A stretch of 64,000 nt of DNA. Source: Flavobacterium subsaxonicum WB 4.1-42 = DSM 21790. Lineage in GTDB: Bacteria; Bacteroidota; Bacteroidia; Flavobacteriales; Flavobacteriaceae. The stretch spans positions 1 to 64,000 of the forward strand of contig NZ_AUGP01000003.1 in assembly GCF_000422725.1 (NCBI RefSeq). Direction: 5' to 3'. Position numbers and translations under genes: made by a program. Below are positions 26,178 through 35,207 of the stretch, piece by piece. The notes beneath the pieces were generated by a model. It was given only the letters and a program-made list of their open reading frames with translations. It did no database searches and had not been told where the DNA came from. Numbering within the stretch: position 1 is the stretch's first letter; every line of letters starts with the position of its first letter.

Positions 26178-27974
26178 TTATTTATTCCTGGATTGATAGA
26201 ACTCCGTAATTTTTTTTGCTTTAGATGGCCCAACCACTTTGGCAATTTCTTCTATTGGGGCGGCCTGCATCCGTTTAACCGATTTAAAATGGGTAATCAG
26301 CGTAACCATTGTTTTTTCGCCTATGCCCGGTATGGCCTCTACCGATGTTTGCAGCGCACCCTTGCTGCGCTTGTCGCGATGGTGGGTTATACCAAAGCGG
26401 TGCGCCTCGTTACGCAAGTGCTGGATAATTTTTAGCGTTTCGCTTTTTTTGTCCAGGTACATGGGTACCGAGTCACCCGGATAGAAAATTTCTTCAAGCC
26501 TTTTGGCTATGCCTAATATCGTGATTTTTCCGCGAAGTCCCAGTTCATCCAAACTTTTTAATGCCGATGATAACTGCCCCTTGCCACCATCTATAATAAT
26601 AAGCTGTGGCAGCGGCTGGTTTTCTTCCAGTAATCGCTTGTAGCGGCGGTGTACCACCTCTTCCATCGAGGCAAAATCGTTGGGGCCTTCTACGGTTTTA
26701 ATGTTAAAATGGCGGTAGTCTTTTTTACTCGGCTTACCGTCTTTAAATACCACACAGGCACTAACGGGATTGGTACCCTGAATGTTGGAGTTGTCAAAAC
26801 ACTCTATGTGGCGCGGCTCTTCGGGCAGGCGCAGGTCTTTTTTCATTTGCGCCATAATGCGGTTGGTATGCCTGTCCGGGTCCACAATTTTTTCCTGCTT
26901 AAGCTGGTCCATCCTGTAAAAACGGGCGTTGCGCTCGCTTAGGTCCAGTATAAGTTTTTTATCGCCCAGTTTGGGCACGGTAACGTTTACTTTTTCGCCC
27001 AGGTCTATAGGGTAGGGCACCAGTACCTCTTTGCTCATAAGGTTAAAACGCTCGCGCAGCTCTACCACGGCAAGTTCCAGCAGCTCTTCATCGGGCTCGT
27101 CCAGCTTTTTCTTTATCTCCATAGTATGCGAACGGATAATTGCCCCATGCGAAACCTGGATAAAGTTTACGTATGCCATGGTTTCGTCGCTTATAATGGT
27201 AAACACATCGATATTGGAAATTCTTGGATTGAAAACCGTAGAGCGCGACTGGTAATTTTCCAGTACTTCTATTTTTTGTTTGATGCGCTGTGCCTCTTCA
27301 AAACGCATTTCGGTAGCCAGTTCCATCATCAGCTTTTTAAAATCGCGAAGGCTTTCTTTAAAGTTGCCCTTAAGTATTTCGCGAATGGCATCTACATGGT
27401 GCTGGTACACATCAAACGGTTCGTGGCCCTCGCAGGGGCCTTTGCAGTTGCCCAGATGATACTCCAGGCATACTTTATATTTGCCGCTTTGTATGTTGGC
27501 AGGACTAAGGTCGTAATTGCAGGTGCGCAGCGGGTACAGCTCTTTTATAAGGTCTAAGAGCGTGTGCACGGTACGAAAGCTGGTGTATGGGCCAAAGTAT
27601 TCAGACCCATCTTTTATAACGTTACGGGTAGAGAATATGCGTGCAAAGGGTTCTTTTTTAATGCATATCCACGGGTAGGTTTTATCGTCTTTAAGTAGTA
27701 CGTTATAGCGGGGCTGCAGTTTTTTTATCAGGTTGTTTTCCAGTAGCAAAGCCTCGCTTTCGGTAGGTACCACAATGTGCTTAACGGTAACAATTTTGCG
27801 TACCATTACACGGGTGCGGCCTACCTCGTGCACCTTGTTAAAGTAAGACATTACCCTCTTTTTTAAATTCTTGGCTTTACCTACGTAGAGAAGCTTTTCG
27901 TCTTTATCAAAATATTGGTAAACCCCCGGGCTGTCGGGTAGTGTTTGTATTTGTAATTCCAGCGGAGTTTGCAT
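26178..27974 (-). CDS. uvrC: Excinuclease ABC subunit C
   Basis: 598 residues. UvrC cuts the damaged DNA strand on both sides of a lesion in nucleotide excision repair. Domains in order: GIY-YIG nuclease (about 13-95, GVYQYFDKDEKLLYVGKAKNL), UVR motif for UvrB (about 205-240), the RNase H-like second nuclease (from about 380, IECFDNSNIQGTNPV with catalytic Asp, and IIDGGKGQL), and a C-terminal helix-hairpin-helix (SVEAIPGIGEKT). Length is normal. The -7 box ends four bases before the ATG, suggesting a leaderless mRNA shared with the patatin gene. Confidence 0.96.
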   Translation of the reverse strand: MQTPLELQIQTLPDSPGVYQYFDKDEKLLYVGKAKNLKKRVMSYFNKVHEVGRTRVMVRKIVTVKHIVVPTESEALLLENNLIKKLQPRYNVLLKDDKTYPWICIKKEPFARIFSTRNVIKDGSEYFGPYTSFRTVHTLLDLIKELYPLRTCNYDLSPANIQSGKYKVCLEYHLGNCKGPCEGHEPFDVYQHHVDAIREILKGNFKESLRDFKKLMMELATEMRFEEAQRIKQKIEVLENYQSRSTVFNPRISNIDVFTIISDETMAYVNFIQVSHGAIIRSHTMEIKKKLDEPDEELLELAVVELRERFNLMSKEVLVPYPIDLGEKVNVTVPKLGDKKLILDLSERNARFYRMDQLKQEKIVDPDRHTNRIMAQMKKDLRLPEEPRHIECFDNSNIQGTNPVSACVVFKDGKPSKKDYRHFNIKTVEGPNDFASMEEVVHRRYKRLLEENQPLPQLIIIDGGKGQLSSALKSLDELGLRGKITILGIAKRLEEIFYPGDSVPMYLDKKSETLKIIQHLRNEAHRFGITHHRDKRSKGALQTSVEAIPGIGEKTMVTLITHFKSVKRMQAAPIEEIAKVVGPSKAKKITEFYQSRNK

Positions 27975-27978
27975 GTAA

Positions 27979-27986
27979 CAAAGTTA
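27979..27986 (-). promoter_or_regulatory. -7 box of uvrC
   Basis: TAACTTTG on the minus strand, four bases ahead of the uvrC start; exact TAnnTTTG. Confidence 0.6.
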
Positions 27987-28073
27987 AAAAACAAATGGCT
28001 AACTATAAACGTTTAAATACCCCAATTTGTTACGCCAATGTTACTGCAAATTACTATTTTTATACTTTAACAA

Positions 28074-29093
28074 ATGCCTATGCCTCATAAAGATATTACT
28101 ATACTTGGAGAAAGCGTGCTGCCCGGACAAAGCAAAACCATTAATATGGAAATTGCGCGGCTGCATACAATGACCAAATTAAAGATACCCATAATTGTAG
28201 AACGCTCTAAGATAGACGGCCCCGTAATACTTTTTTCGGCAGGTTTGCATGGCGATGAAATTAACGGGGTAGAGATTGTGAGGCAGATTATTGTTCGAAA
28301 AATAAACAAACCTAAGCGCGGAACCATTATTTGTATACCCGTGGTTAATATTTTTGGATTTGTGAATAAAACCCGCGAATTTCCGGATGGGCGCGACCTT
28401 AACCGTGTTTTTCCCGGTAGCCGTATGGGCTCTCTGGCCAGCCGTTTTGCCTACCATATTGTAAAAGAGATTATTCCGCATATCGATTATTGTGTTGATT
28501 TTCATGCCGGGGGCGCCAGCCGTTTTAACGCACCGCAAATTCGCATTGTGCCCGGCAACCCCGAGCTTAAAGAACTGTCAGACGTTTTTAATGCGCCGTT
28601 TACGCTATATTCCAAGAACATTCCGGGCTCTTTCAGGAATGCCTGCATGAAACTTGGTGTAAAGATTTTATTGTTTGAAGGCGGAAAATCGTTAGATATA
28701 AATAATGATGTTACCCAAGAGGGGGTGCATGGTGCCAAGCGCATATTGCAGCATTTAGGGATGCTTAACATCCGGAAAAATGCCCGCGAACCCGATGCCC
28801 CACCCATTTATATTGAGGCTTCTACCTGGATACGTGCGCGGCACAGCGGCCTTTTCCAGAACCATACCCATGCCGGTAAGTTTGTAAACAAAGGCGATAT
28901 TATTGCCCTGATAACCGACCCGTTTGGCAAGTTTGAACAGAAGGTTAAGGCGCCCACCAGCGGTTATATTATTAACGCTAACGATGCGCCTATTGTATAT
29001 CAGGGCGATGCGATTTTTCATATATCGCTACGGGTACACAATCCGGAGGTTTTAAATTTAAGGAAAGAGGATTTACAGGTTGTTACTGAATAA
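28074..29093 (+). CDS. Succinylglutamate desuccinylase/aspartoacylase-family hydrolase
   Basis: 339 residues. Zinc-dependent amidohydrolases related to carboxypeptidases. Zinc ligands are visible: His and Glu in GLHGDEINGVEIVRQ near residue 60 and His in DYCVDFHAGGASR near 150; NIFGFVNKTREFPDGRDLNRVFPG carries the substrate-binding Asn-Arg, and EGGKS near 200 fits the catalytic Glu region. The last 80 residues form a barrel-like lipoyl-type end (GKFVNKGDIIALITDP). In Flavobacteria such genes often neighbour rimK, but none is here, so the substrate is open. Confidence 0.88.
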   Translation: MPMPHKDITILGESVLPGQSKTINMEIARLHTMTKLKIPIIVERSKIDGPVILFSAGLHGDEINGVEIVRQIIVRKINKPKRGTIICIPVVNIFGFVNKTREFPDGRDLNRVFPGSRMGSLASRFAYHIVKEIIPHIDYCVDFHAGGASRFNAPQIRIVPGNPELKELSDVFNAPFTLYSKNIPGSFRNACMKLGVKILLFEGGKSLDINNDVTQEGVHGAKRILQHLGMLNIRKNAREPDAPPIYIEASTWIRARHSGLFQNHTHAGKFVNKGDIIALITDPFGKFEQKVKAPTSGYIINANDAPIVYQGDAIFHISLRVHNPEVLNLRKEDLQVVTE

Positions 29094-29106
29094 AGGTGCT
29101 CGGTTT

Positions 29107-29580
29107 GTAGAGACGCATTGCTATGCGTTTCCTGTATTAATTGGCATTCCTCCGCTCCTTTGGCGGGGTGCCCGCATGGTGGGGTGGTTTGCTTGTTAAT
29201 GAGTGAACCACCCCGGCTTTCAGCCACCCCTACAAGGGAGGGGGAATGCCACGATTGTCTATCCGGTATTGATAGGCACAGCAGTTCCCGTAGAGACGCA
29301 TTGCTATGCGTCTCCCGTAATGACTGAGATAAATAGGTTTTGTACTGTATATGAGACGCATGGCAATGCGTCTCTACTGAGCAATAGTGCGTAACACGAT
29401 TGCTGCCAATATTAATCGGTTTGGTTGAACATAACATTTCCGTAGAGACGCATTGAATGCGTCTCCCACATCTATTAGGATTGTTGGTGGCGGTATACAT
29501 AAGTATGTGAGACGCATGCAATGCGTCTGCACCAAAGAATAGTAGGCACAACAAAGTATGTAAGCGCATTATGCGCCTGC
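29107..29580. repeat. Cluster of family A palindromes
   Basis: Five recognisable copies of the GAGACGCATT...AATGCGTCTC palindrome at 29107-29132, 29290-29316, 29353-29377, 29442-29467 and 29509-29529, plus a degenerate one near 29557-29580. Centres vary (CTA, GAA, GCA). They fill most of the 530-base gap between the convergent hydrolase and dksA-like genes; no gene is seen here. Confidence 0.85.
29143..29250. repeat. Large nested inverted repeat
   Basis: Outer arms GGCATTCCTCC (29143-29153) and GGAGGGGGAATGCC (29237-29250); inner arms GGGGTGGTTT (29181-29190) and GAACCACCCC (29205-29214). It can form a long two-part hairpin and resembles the CATTCCCCTCC...GGAGGGG unit at 49392. It sits between two family A copies. 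Confidence 0.7.
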
Positions 29581-29591
29581 ATTAAAATAAA

Positions 29592-29616
29592 AAGCCGCCC
29601 CATGTAAGGGCGGCTT
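29592..29616 (-). terminator. Terminator of ileS/dksA-like operon
   Basis: AAGCCGCCC and GGGCGGCTT around CATGTAA, followed on the minus strand by TTTTATTTTAA, eight bases after the stop of the dksA-like gene. Confidence 0.85.
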
Positions 29617-29623
29617 AGTTATA

Positions 29624-30007
29624 TTATCGCTGCATGTTTTTAGCTTCGATGCTCATAGTTGCGTGCGGTACCAGTTTTAGCCTTTCTTTATTGATAAGCT
29701 TGCCCGTTACTTTGCAAATGCCGTAGGTTTTGTTCTCTATGCGAACAAGGGCATTTTTAAGGTCTCGGATAAACTTTTCCTGGCGGATGGCCAGTTGCGA
29801 GTTAGCTTCTTTACTCATGGTTTCGCTGCCTTCTTCAAACGCTTTAAAAGTGGGCGATGTATCATCGGTACCATTGTTAAGGTCGTTCATGTAGGCGCTT
29901 CTTATAAGATCTAAATCGGCTTTAGCTTTCTCAATCTTCTTCGAAATTAATTCCTTGAACTCTGCCAGGTCAGCGTCAGAGTATCTTATTTGCTGCTCAT
30001 CTACCAT
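29624..30007 (-). CDS. TraR/DksA-family protein with degenerate zinc finger
   Basis: 127 residues from the ATG at 30007; a TTG two codons earlier is in frame. The long coiled coil of DksA-type proteins is seen at about 10-100, then RIENKTYGICKVTGKLINKERLKLVPHAT, which aligns with the C-terminal zinc-finger segment (YGxCxxCGxxIxxERLxxxP). Only the first of the four Cys remains, so zinc is probably not bound as in classical DksA. Proteins of this kind contact RNA polymerase through its secondary channel; that role is inferred. It starts eight bases from the ileS stop and is transcribed with it. Confidence 0.85.
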   Translation of the reverse strand: MVDEQQIRYSDADLAEFKELISKKIEKAKADLDLIRSAYMNDLNNGTDDTSPTFKAFEEGSETMSKEANSQLAIRQEKFIRDLKNALVRIENKTYGICKVTGKLINKERLKLVPHATMSIEAKNMQR

Positions 30008-30014
30008 TGTCAAT

Positions 30015-33000
30015 CTATTTTGAAATTAATATTAGGGTTTTTATATCGTCAAACTCAATTTCTGTACCATTTATTGCTTCTGCGCTGAAAATCAGCGTAT
30101 CAGTAAGCGTTTCGCTCTTAATATAGCTCTCGTTGGCACTAACGGCATCCTGTAAAACAGCATTTTCTGTAAGGGTAACGGTAATCCTGTCGGTTACTTC
30201 AAAACCACTGTCTTTCCTTAAGTTCTGTATCCTGTTAACCAGTTCGCGGGCAATACCTTCTTTTTTAAGGTCTTCGGTTAGTGTTATGTCTAACGCTACG
30301 GTAATACCGCCTGCATTAGCCACCAGCCATCCCGGTATATCCTGGCTTGTAATCTCTACATCATCGGCGGTTAAAGTAATACTTTTTCCTGATACTATAA
30401 TATCAAGTGTGCCTTTGCTGTCTATCTCTGCAATCTGCTCCTGGCTTAGGGTTTTTATCTCGTTGGAAACCAGATTCATATCCTTGCCAAAACGTGGGCC
30501 AAGTGCTTTAAAGTTAGGCTTAATCTGCTTAACCAATACACCGCTGGCATCGTCTAAAAGCTCTATTTCTTTAACGTTAACCTCGGCCTTAATAAGCTCT
30601 GCAACCGCCTCTATCTCTGCCTTCTGTTTTGCGTCAAGCACGGGTATCATTACCTTTTGCAGTGGCTGGCGCACTTTTATCATCTCTTTCTTACGTAAAG
30701 ATAGCACTAATGATGATATGGTTTGTGCCTTCTGCATGCGGCTCTCAAGCGATTTATCAACAAAGTTATCAGCATACCCCGGAAACTCGGCCAAATGTAC
30801 GCTGTCATATTTTTCCGACTGTGAAGCCTGTGTTAAATCTTTGTACAACCTGTCCATAAAAAATGGTGCTATTGGCGCACTAAGTTTAGCCACTGTAACC
30901 AGGCAGGTGTACAGGGTTTGGTAAGCGGCAATTTTATCCTGCGCATACTCGCCTTTCCAGAAACGGCGGCGGCACAGGCGCACGTACCAATTGCTCAGGT
31001 TTTCCTGAACAAAATCTGATATTGCCCTTGCAGCCCTTGTAGGCTCGTATTCGGAATAGAACGTGTCTACATCTTTTATAAGCGTATTAAGTTCTGATAA
31101 TATCCAACGGTCTATCTCGGGGCGCTCGTTAAGCGGAATTTCAGGCTCGGCATACGTAAAGTTGTCAATATTGGCGTAAAGCGCAAAAAACGAGTACGTA
31201 TTATATAGTGTACCAAAGAATTTACGGCGCACCTCTGCAACACCCTCAATATCAAATTTAAGGTTATCCCACGGGTTGGCATTGCTAATCATGTACCAAC
31301 GGGTAGCATCGGGGCCATACTCGGCAAGGGTGCTAAACGGGTCTACCGCATTGCCCAGCCTCTTGCTCATTTTTTGTCCGGCCTTGTCTAACACAAGTCC
31401 GTTACTTACCACATTTTTATAAGCTACCTTATCAAACACAAGGGTAGCAATAGCGTGCAGCGTGTAAAACCAACCACGGGTCTGGTCTACGCCCTCGGCA
31501 ATAAAATCGGCCGGAAAGGCTTCGCTGTTATCAATAAGTTCTTTATTCTCAAAAGGGTAGTGCCATTGCGCATACGGCATGGCACCGCTATCAAACCAAA
31601 CATCAATAAGGTCGGTTTCGCGGGTCATAGGTTTGCCTGATGGCGATAGCAGTACAATTTTATCTACCACGTTTTTATGCAGGTCGATAAGGCTGTAGTT
31701 GTCTTCGCTCATGTTGCCCGGCTCAAAGCCTGCAAACGGGTTGGCCTCCATTGTACCGGCTGCAACCGATTTTTCTATGGCGTTGTACAGCTCTTCTACA
31801 CTGCCAATAAGTACCTCTTCGGTTTTATCTTCAGTTCTCCAGATAGGCAGCGGGATACCCCAGTAGCGCGAGCGGCTAAGGTTCCAGTCGTTAGCGTTTT
31901 TAAGCCAGTTGCCAAAACGGCCCTCTCCGGTAGCCTTTGGCTTCCAGTTAATGGTATCGTTGAGGTCGAACATGCGGTCTTTAACATCGGTAACCTTTAT
32001 AAACCAGCTGTCTAACGGGTAGTATAAAAGTGGTTCGTCTGTTCTCCAGCTGTGTGGGTAACTGTGTACGTATTTTTCGACTTTAAAAGCCTTGTTGTTT
32101 TCTTTAAGGTAGATAGAAATTTCTACGTCAGATGAACGCTCCGGCGCTGTACCGGCATCATAATATTCGTTCTTAACATATTTGCCTGCCAGTTCTAAAG
32201 GCTTGCCGTTAGGGTTGTCCAGGCTGCCTACATGGCTTGTAAATTTACCCTGAAGGTCTACCAATGGAACAGGATTGCCATAATCGTCGAGCACCAGCAT
32301 TGGCGGTACTTCGGGTTTGGCCTCTTTGGCTACCTTGGCATCATCGGCACCAAAAGTAGGGGCGGTGTGCACAATACCGGTACCATCCTCTGTAGTAACA
32401 AAGTCGCCGGCAATTACCCTAAAGGCATTTTCTGCATTTTGGTAGGGCAGTACATACGGCAATAACTGCTCGTAGCGAATGCCAAGCAGGTCTTTACCTT
32501 TAGCTTCGGTTATAATCTTGAACGGAATGTTCTTATCGCCATCTTTAAAGTTTGTAAAATCAGCATCCTCAGTACTTGCAAAATAGCCTTTGCCAAATTG
32601 CTTACCTACAAGGTTTTTAGCCAGTATTACATTAATAGGCTGATAGGTGTACTGATTAAAAGTCTGCACTAAAACATAGTCTATGTGTGGGCCAACGGTT
32701 AATGCCGTATTTGATGGAAGTGTCCAAGGTGTGGTGGTCCATGCCATGATGTCTACCTCACCAAAGCCCTGTAAAAATTCGGGCAGCGTATTGGGCACGG
32801 TTTTAAACTGCGCCACAATGGTAGTATCAGTAACATCGCGGTAAGCGCCCGGCTGGTTAACCTCGTGAGAGCTTAACCCGGTACCCGCTTTTGGCGAATA
32901 CGGCTGTATGGTGTAGCCTTTGTAAAGCAGGCCTTTATCATAAATTTGTTTAAGCAGCCACCAAACGGTTTCCATGTATTTAGGCTTGTAGGTAATATAC

Positions 33001-33446
33001 GGGTCTTCCATATCTACCCAATAGCCCATTTTTTCGGTAAGGTCGTTCCACACATCGGTGTAGCGCATAACGGTGCGTTTGCATGCCTCGTTATACTCTT
33101 CTACCGTAATGGTTTTGCCTATGTCTTCTTTAGTAATGCCCAGTTCTTTCTCGGTACCCAGCTCTACAGGCAGGCCGTGGGTATCCCAACCGGCTTTACG
33201 TTTAACCTGGTAGCCTTTTTGCGTTTGGTAACGGCAAAAAATATCTTTAATAGCGCGGGCCATAACGTGGTGAATGCCCGGCAGGCCGTTTGCCGATGGC
33301 GGGCCCTCGTAAAATACATATTGCGGCTTGCCCTGGCGGGTGGTTACGCTTTTTTCGAATATAGATTCTTTCTTCCAGAAATCAAGGACTTCGCTTGCTA
33401 CCGTTGGCAGGTCAAGCCCCTTGTATTCAGTAAACTTAGTGCTCAT
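30015..33446 (-). CDS. ileS: Isoleucyl-tRNA synthetase
   Basis: 1143 residues. Charges tRNA-Ile and edits misactivated valine. The class I signatures are present: PPSANGLPGIHHVMARAIKD near residue 55 (HIGH region), the editing domain with WTTTPWTLPSNTAL near 235, and KMSKRLGN near 695; a tRNA-binding anticodon domain and a long C-terminal extension follow. The length and motif forms agree with the eukaryote-like (type 2) IleRS found in Bacteroidota; type 2 enzymes are commonly mupirocin-insensitive, but that is not shown here. First gene of the unit with the DksA-like protein. Confidence 0.96.
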   Translation of the reverse strand: MSTKFTEYKGLDLPTVASEVLDFWKKESIFEKSVTTRQGKPQYVFYEGPPSANGLPGIHHVMARAIKDIFCRYQTQKGYQVKRKAGWDTHGLPVELGTEKELGITKEDIGKTITVEEYNEACKRTVMRYTDVWNDLTEKMGYWVDMEDPYITYKPKYMETVWWLLKQIYDKGLLYKGYTIQPYSPKAGTGLSSHEVNQPGAYRDVTDTTIVAQFKTVPNTLPEFLQGFGEVDIMAWTTTPWTLPSNTALTVGPHIDYVLVQTFNQYTYQPINVILAKNLVGKQFGKGYFASTEDADFTNFKDGDKNIPFKIITEAKGKDLLGIRYEQLLPYVLPYQNAENAFRVIAGDFVTTEDGTGIVHTAPTFGADDAKVAKEAKPEVPPMLVLDDYGNPVPLVDLQGKFTSHVGSLDNPNGKPLELAGKYVKNEYYDAGTAPERSSDVEISIYLKENNKAFKVEKYVHSYPHSWRTDEPLLYYPLDSWFIKVTDVKDRMFDLNDTINWKPKATGEGRFGNWLKNANDWNLSRSRYWGIPLPIWRTEDKTEEVLIGSVEELYNAIEKSVAAGTMEANPFAGFEPGNMSEDNYSLIDLHKNVVDKIVLLSPSGKPMTRETDLIDVWFDSGAMPYAQWHYPFENKELIDNSEAFPADFIAEGVDQTRGWFYTLHAIATLVFDKVAYKNVVSNGLVLDKAGQKMSKRLGNAVDPFSTLAEYGPDATRWYMISNANPWDNLKFDIEGVAEVRRKFFGTLYNTYSFFALYANIDNFTYAEPEIPLNERPEIDRWILSELNTLIKDVDTFYSEYEPTRAARAISDFVQENLSNWYVRLCRRRFWKGEYAQDKIAAYQTLYTCLVTVAKLSAPIAPFFMDRLYKDLTQASQSEKYDSVHLAEFPGYADNFVDKSLESRMQKAQTISSLVLSLRKKEMIKVRQPLQKVMIPVLDAKQKAEIEAVAELIKAEVNVKEIELLDDASGVLVKQIKPNFKALGPRFGKDMNLVSNEIKTLSQEQIAEIDSKGTLDIIVSGKSITLTADDVEITSQDIPGWLVANAGGITVALDITLTEDLKKEGIARELVNRIQNLRKDSGFEVTDRITVTLTENAVLQDAVSANESYIKSETLTDTLIFSAEAINGTEIEFDDIKTLILISK

Positions 33447-33473
33447 TTTTTATAGCTTGTAAAAATCAATTTG

Positions 33474-33481
33474 CGAAAGTA
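33474..33481 (-). promoter_or_regulatory. Possible -7 box of ileS
   Basis: TACTTTCG on the minus strand, one mismatch to TAnnTTTG, 27 bases before the ileS start. No T-box or other aminoacylation-sensing leader fits in this space. Confidence 0.35.
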
Positions 33482-33524
33482 ATGATTTTTTTTATGTAAT
33501 GGTAATTCTAAGGGCAGATGTGGG

Positions 33525-33553
33525 TTTGTATCACCCTAAAACCTTTACTTTTG
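33525..33553 (+). promoter_or_regulatory. Promoter of the delta-60 repeat gene
   Basis: TTTG (33525-33528), 17 bases, TACTTTTG (33546-33553): full consensus, 34 bases before the start codon. Confidence 0.7.
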
Positions 33554-33587
33554 CCGCTAACAGTATTAATCAAATTACACCTTATTT

Positions 33588-35063
33588 ATGAAATTAAAAA
33601 TTACTCAAATTTATCTTAGCTTATTTTTAGCGTGCTTTTCATTTTTTGTAATGAATGGGCAGGATGTACCACTGCTGCCACATGATCTTGACCCTGCATT
33701 TACTTCGCCTTTTGCAAATGATTTTGCCACCGAAGCTTACTGCGTTGCTGTCCAGCCAGATGGAAAAATTATAGTTAGTGGAGCTTTTACAACAGGCATC
33801 GGTAATAATAATGGTGGCCTGGTAAGGCTTAATGAAGATGGAAGCCTTAATCAGGAATTTACAATTTTTTCAAGTGGAAACATTAATGCACTGTTAATCC
33901 TGCCGGACGGAAAGATTGTTGTAGGAGGTATATTTACAATTGGTAGTGCTCAATACTGTATTGCACGGCTTAATGCCGATGGTTCGTTAGATGAAACATT
34001 TACACCTGTTGCAAGTAATAGTGCTTTTGCTGATACTGTTTTTTCTATGGCATTGCAAAGTGATGGTAAAATAGTAGCAGGCGGATCATTTGAACATATT
34101 AATGGCATTGCCACTGCTAATCTTGTACGTATTAACACCAATGGAAGTGTAGATACAACTCTGAATTTAACAGAAGGGGCAGGTACCACCGGATTTAGTT
34201 CAACAGTAAATTCTGTAGCCGTATTACCCGATGGAAAAATTTTAGCGTTAGGTAGTTTTAATTATTTTAGTGCTATAAGTGCTAAAAGCATTGCACGCCT
34301 TAATGCAGATGGTAGCCTTGATACTACTTTTACCACAGGCTTTGATAATAATTCTGAATTACATTCTATACATGTAAAAGCCGATGGAAAACTGCTTGTA
34401 GGAGGATATTTTGTAAACTATAATGGCGTACCCATTACTTGTTTAGCCAGCCTTAATACCAACGGTACTTTAGATACAACGTTTAATGTGGGAGGCTCAG
34501 GTGCTATAGGATTAATACGTGCAATTGCGGTTGATGCCCAGGGGAAAATACTTATTGGAGGAAGTCTTTTTTCATATAATGGACAACCAAGAATAAGCTT
34601 CGCAAAGCTAAACAGTGATGGAACATTGGATGACAGTTTTAATCATTATACTACAGGTACCGCATATTACAATGGCTTTATGGCAGATGTAAATTCTGAA
34701 GTACGATCTATTGCTCTACAGGGCGACGGTAAAATACTTGCAGCAGGCCATTTTAATAAGTATAAAAGTACTACTATGGTAAATGTTGCAAGGCTTATGG
34801 GCGGAGAAGTGCTAAGTACAGATACCTTTGCAAAAAATAAAGTTTCGTACTATCCTAACCCTGTTAATGATAAGCTGTACATAAATTCGGCCGATGTTGT
34901 TACCGGTGTAAAAATAGTATCGCTTACAGGTCAGGCAGTAATGGAAATAACTACAGCATCTGGCCTGGATGCAATAAATGTTACAAATTTACAGGCAGGA
35001 TGCTATGTTGTACACGCAACTACAGAATCTGGTACAGCTAACTTTAAGATAATTAAGGAGTAA
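33588..35063 (+). CDS. Secreted delta-60 repeat protein with T9SS type A sorting domain
   Basis: 491 residues. Signal peptide ending near FFVMNGQ (about 25). From about 30 to 405 there are six or seven repeats of roughly 55-60 residues with the pattern [VA]xxDGKI[LI]xGGxF ... RLNxDGSLDxTF, the delta-60 family that probably folds as a beta-propeller. The last 75 residues (YYPNPVNDKLYI ... LQAGCYVVHATTESGTANFKIIKE) are a classical T9SS type A sorting domain, different from the type at 1144-15034. Surface-exposed or released; ligand unknown. Confidence 0.9.
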   Translation: MKLKITQIYLSLFLACFSFFVMNGQDVPLLPHDLDPAFTSPFANDFATEAYCVAVQPDGKIIVSGAFTTGIGNNNGGLVRLNEDGSLNQEFTIFSSGNINALLILPDGKIVVGGIFTIGSAQYCIARLNADGSLDETFTPVASNSAFADTVFSMALQSDGKIVAGGSFEHINGIATANLVRINTNGSVDTTLNLTEGAGTTGFSSTVNSVAVLPDGKILALGSFNYFSAISAKSIARLNADGSLDTTFTTGFDNNSELHSIHVKADGKLLVGGYFVNYNGVPITCLASLNTNGTLDTTFNVGGSGAIGLIRAIAVDAQGKILIGGSLFSYNGQPRISFAKLNSDGTLDDSFNHYTTGTAYYNGFMADVNSEVRSIALQGDGKILAAGHFNKYKSTTMVNVARLMGGEVLSTDTFAKNKVSYYPNPVNDKLYINSADVVTGVKIVSLTGQAVMEITTASGLDAINVTNLQAGCYVVHATTESGTANFKIIKE

Positions 35064-35088
35064 TTTATTGACACAAATGCTTTTTATA

Positions 35089-35114
35089 TAAATGCTCGCA
35101 CCCAGCGGGCATTT
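35089..35114 (+). terminator. Terminator after the delta-60 repeat gene
   Basis: AAATGCTCGC and GCGGGCATTT pair (one G-T wobble) around ACCCA, then ATTATA. The stem nearly repeats the terminator at 36427. Confidence 0.7.
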
Positions 35115-35156
35115 ATTATAGAGCCCACAAGTGTTCTAAACTGTTTCTGTTATATT

Positions 35157-35188
35157 TTTGATAATAATAGTCTGAAATAGTAACTTTG
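35157..35188 (+). promoter_or_regulatory. Promoter of the first receptor-L-like lipoprotein gene
   Basis: TTTG (35157-35160), 20 bases, TAACTTTG (35181-35188): full consensus, 19 bases before the ATG. Confidence 0.7.
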
Positions 35189-35207
35189 ATATCAAATATT
35201 CTCTCCC

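Noticed and set aside
29018..29569. 183-codon minus-strand ORF
   Set aside because: Made of family A palindromes and the nested hairpin; the repeated ETHSNASL-like words simply translate the repeats.
30133..30924. 263-codon plus-strand ORF
   Set aside because: Lies wholly antisense to ileS, is Ser/Leu-rich without domain features and has no promoter; a shadow of the real gene.
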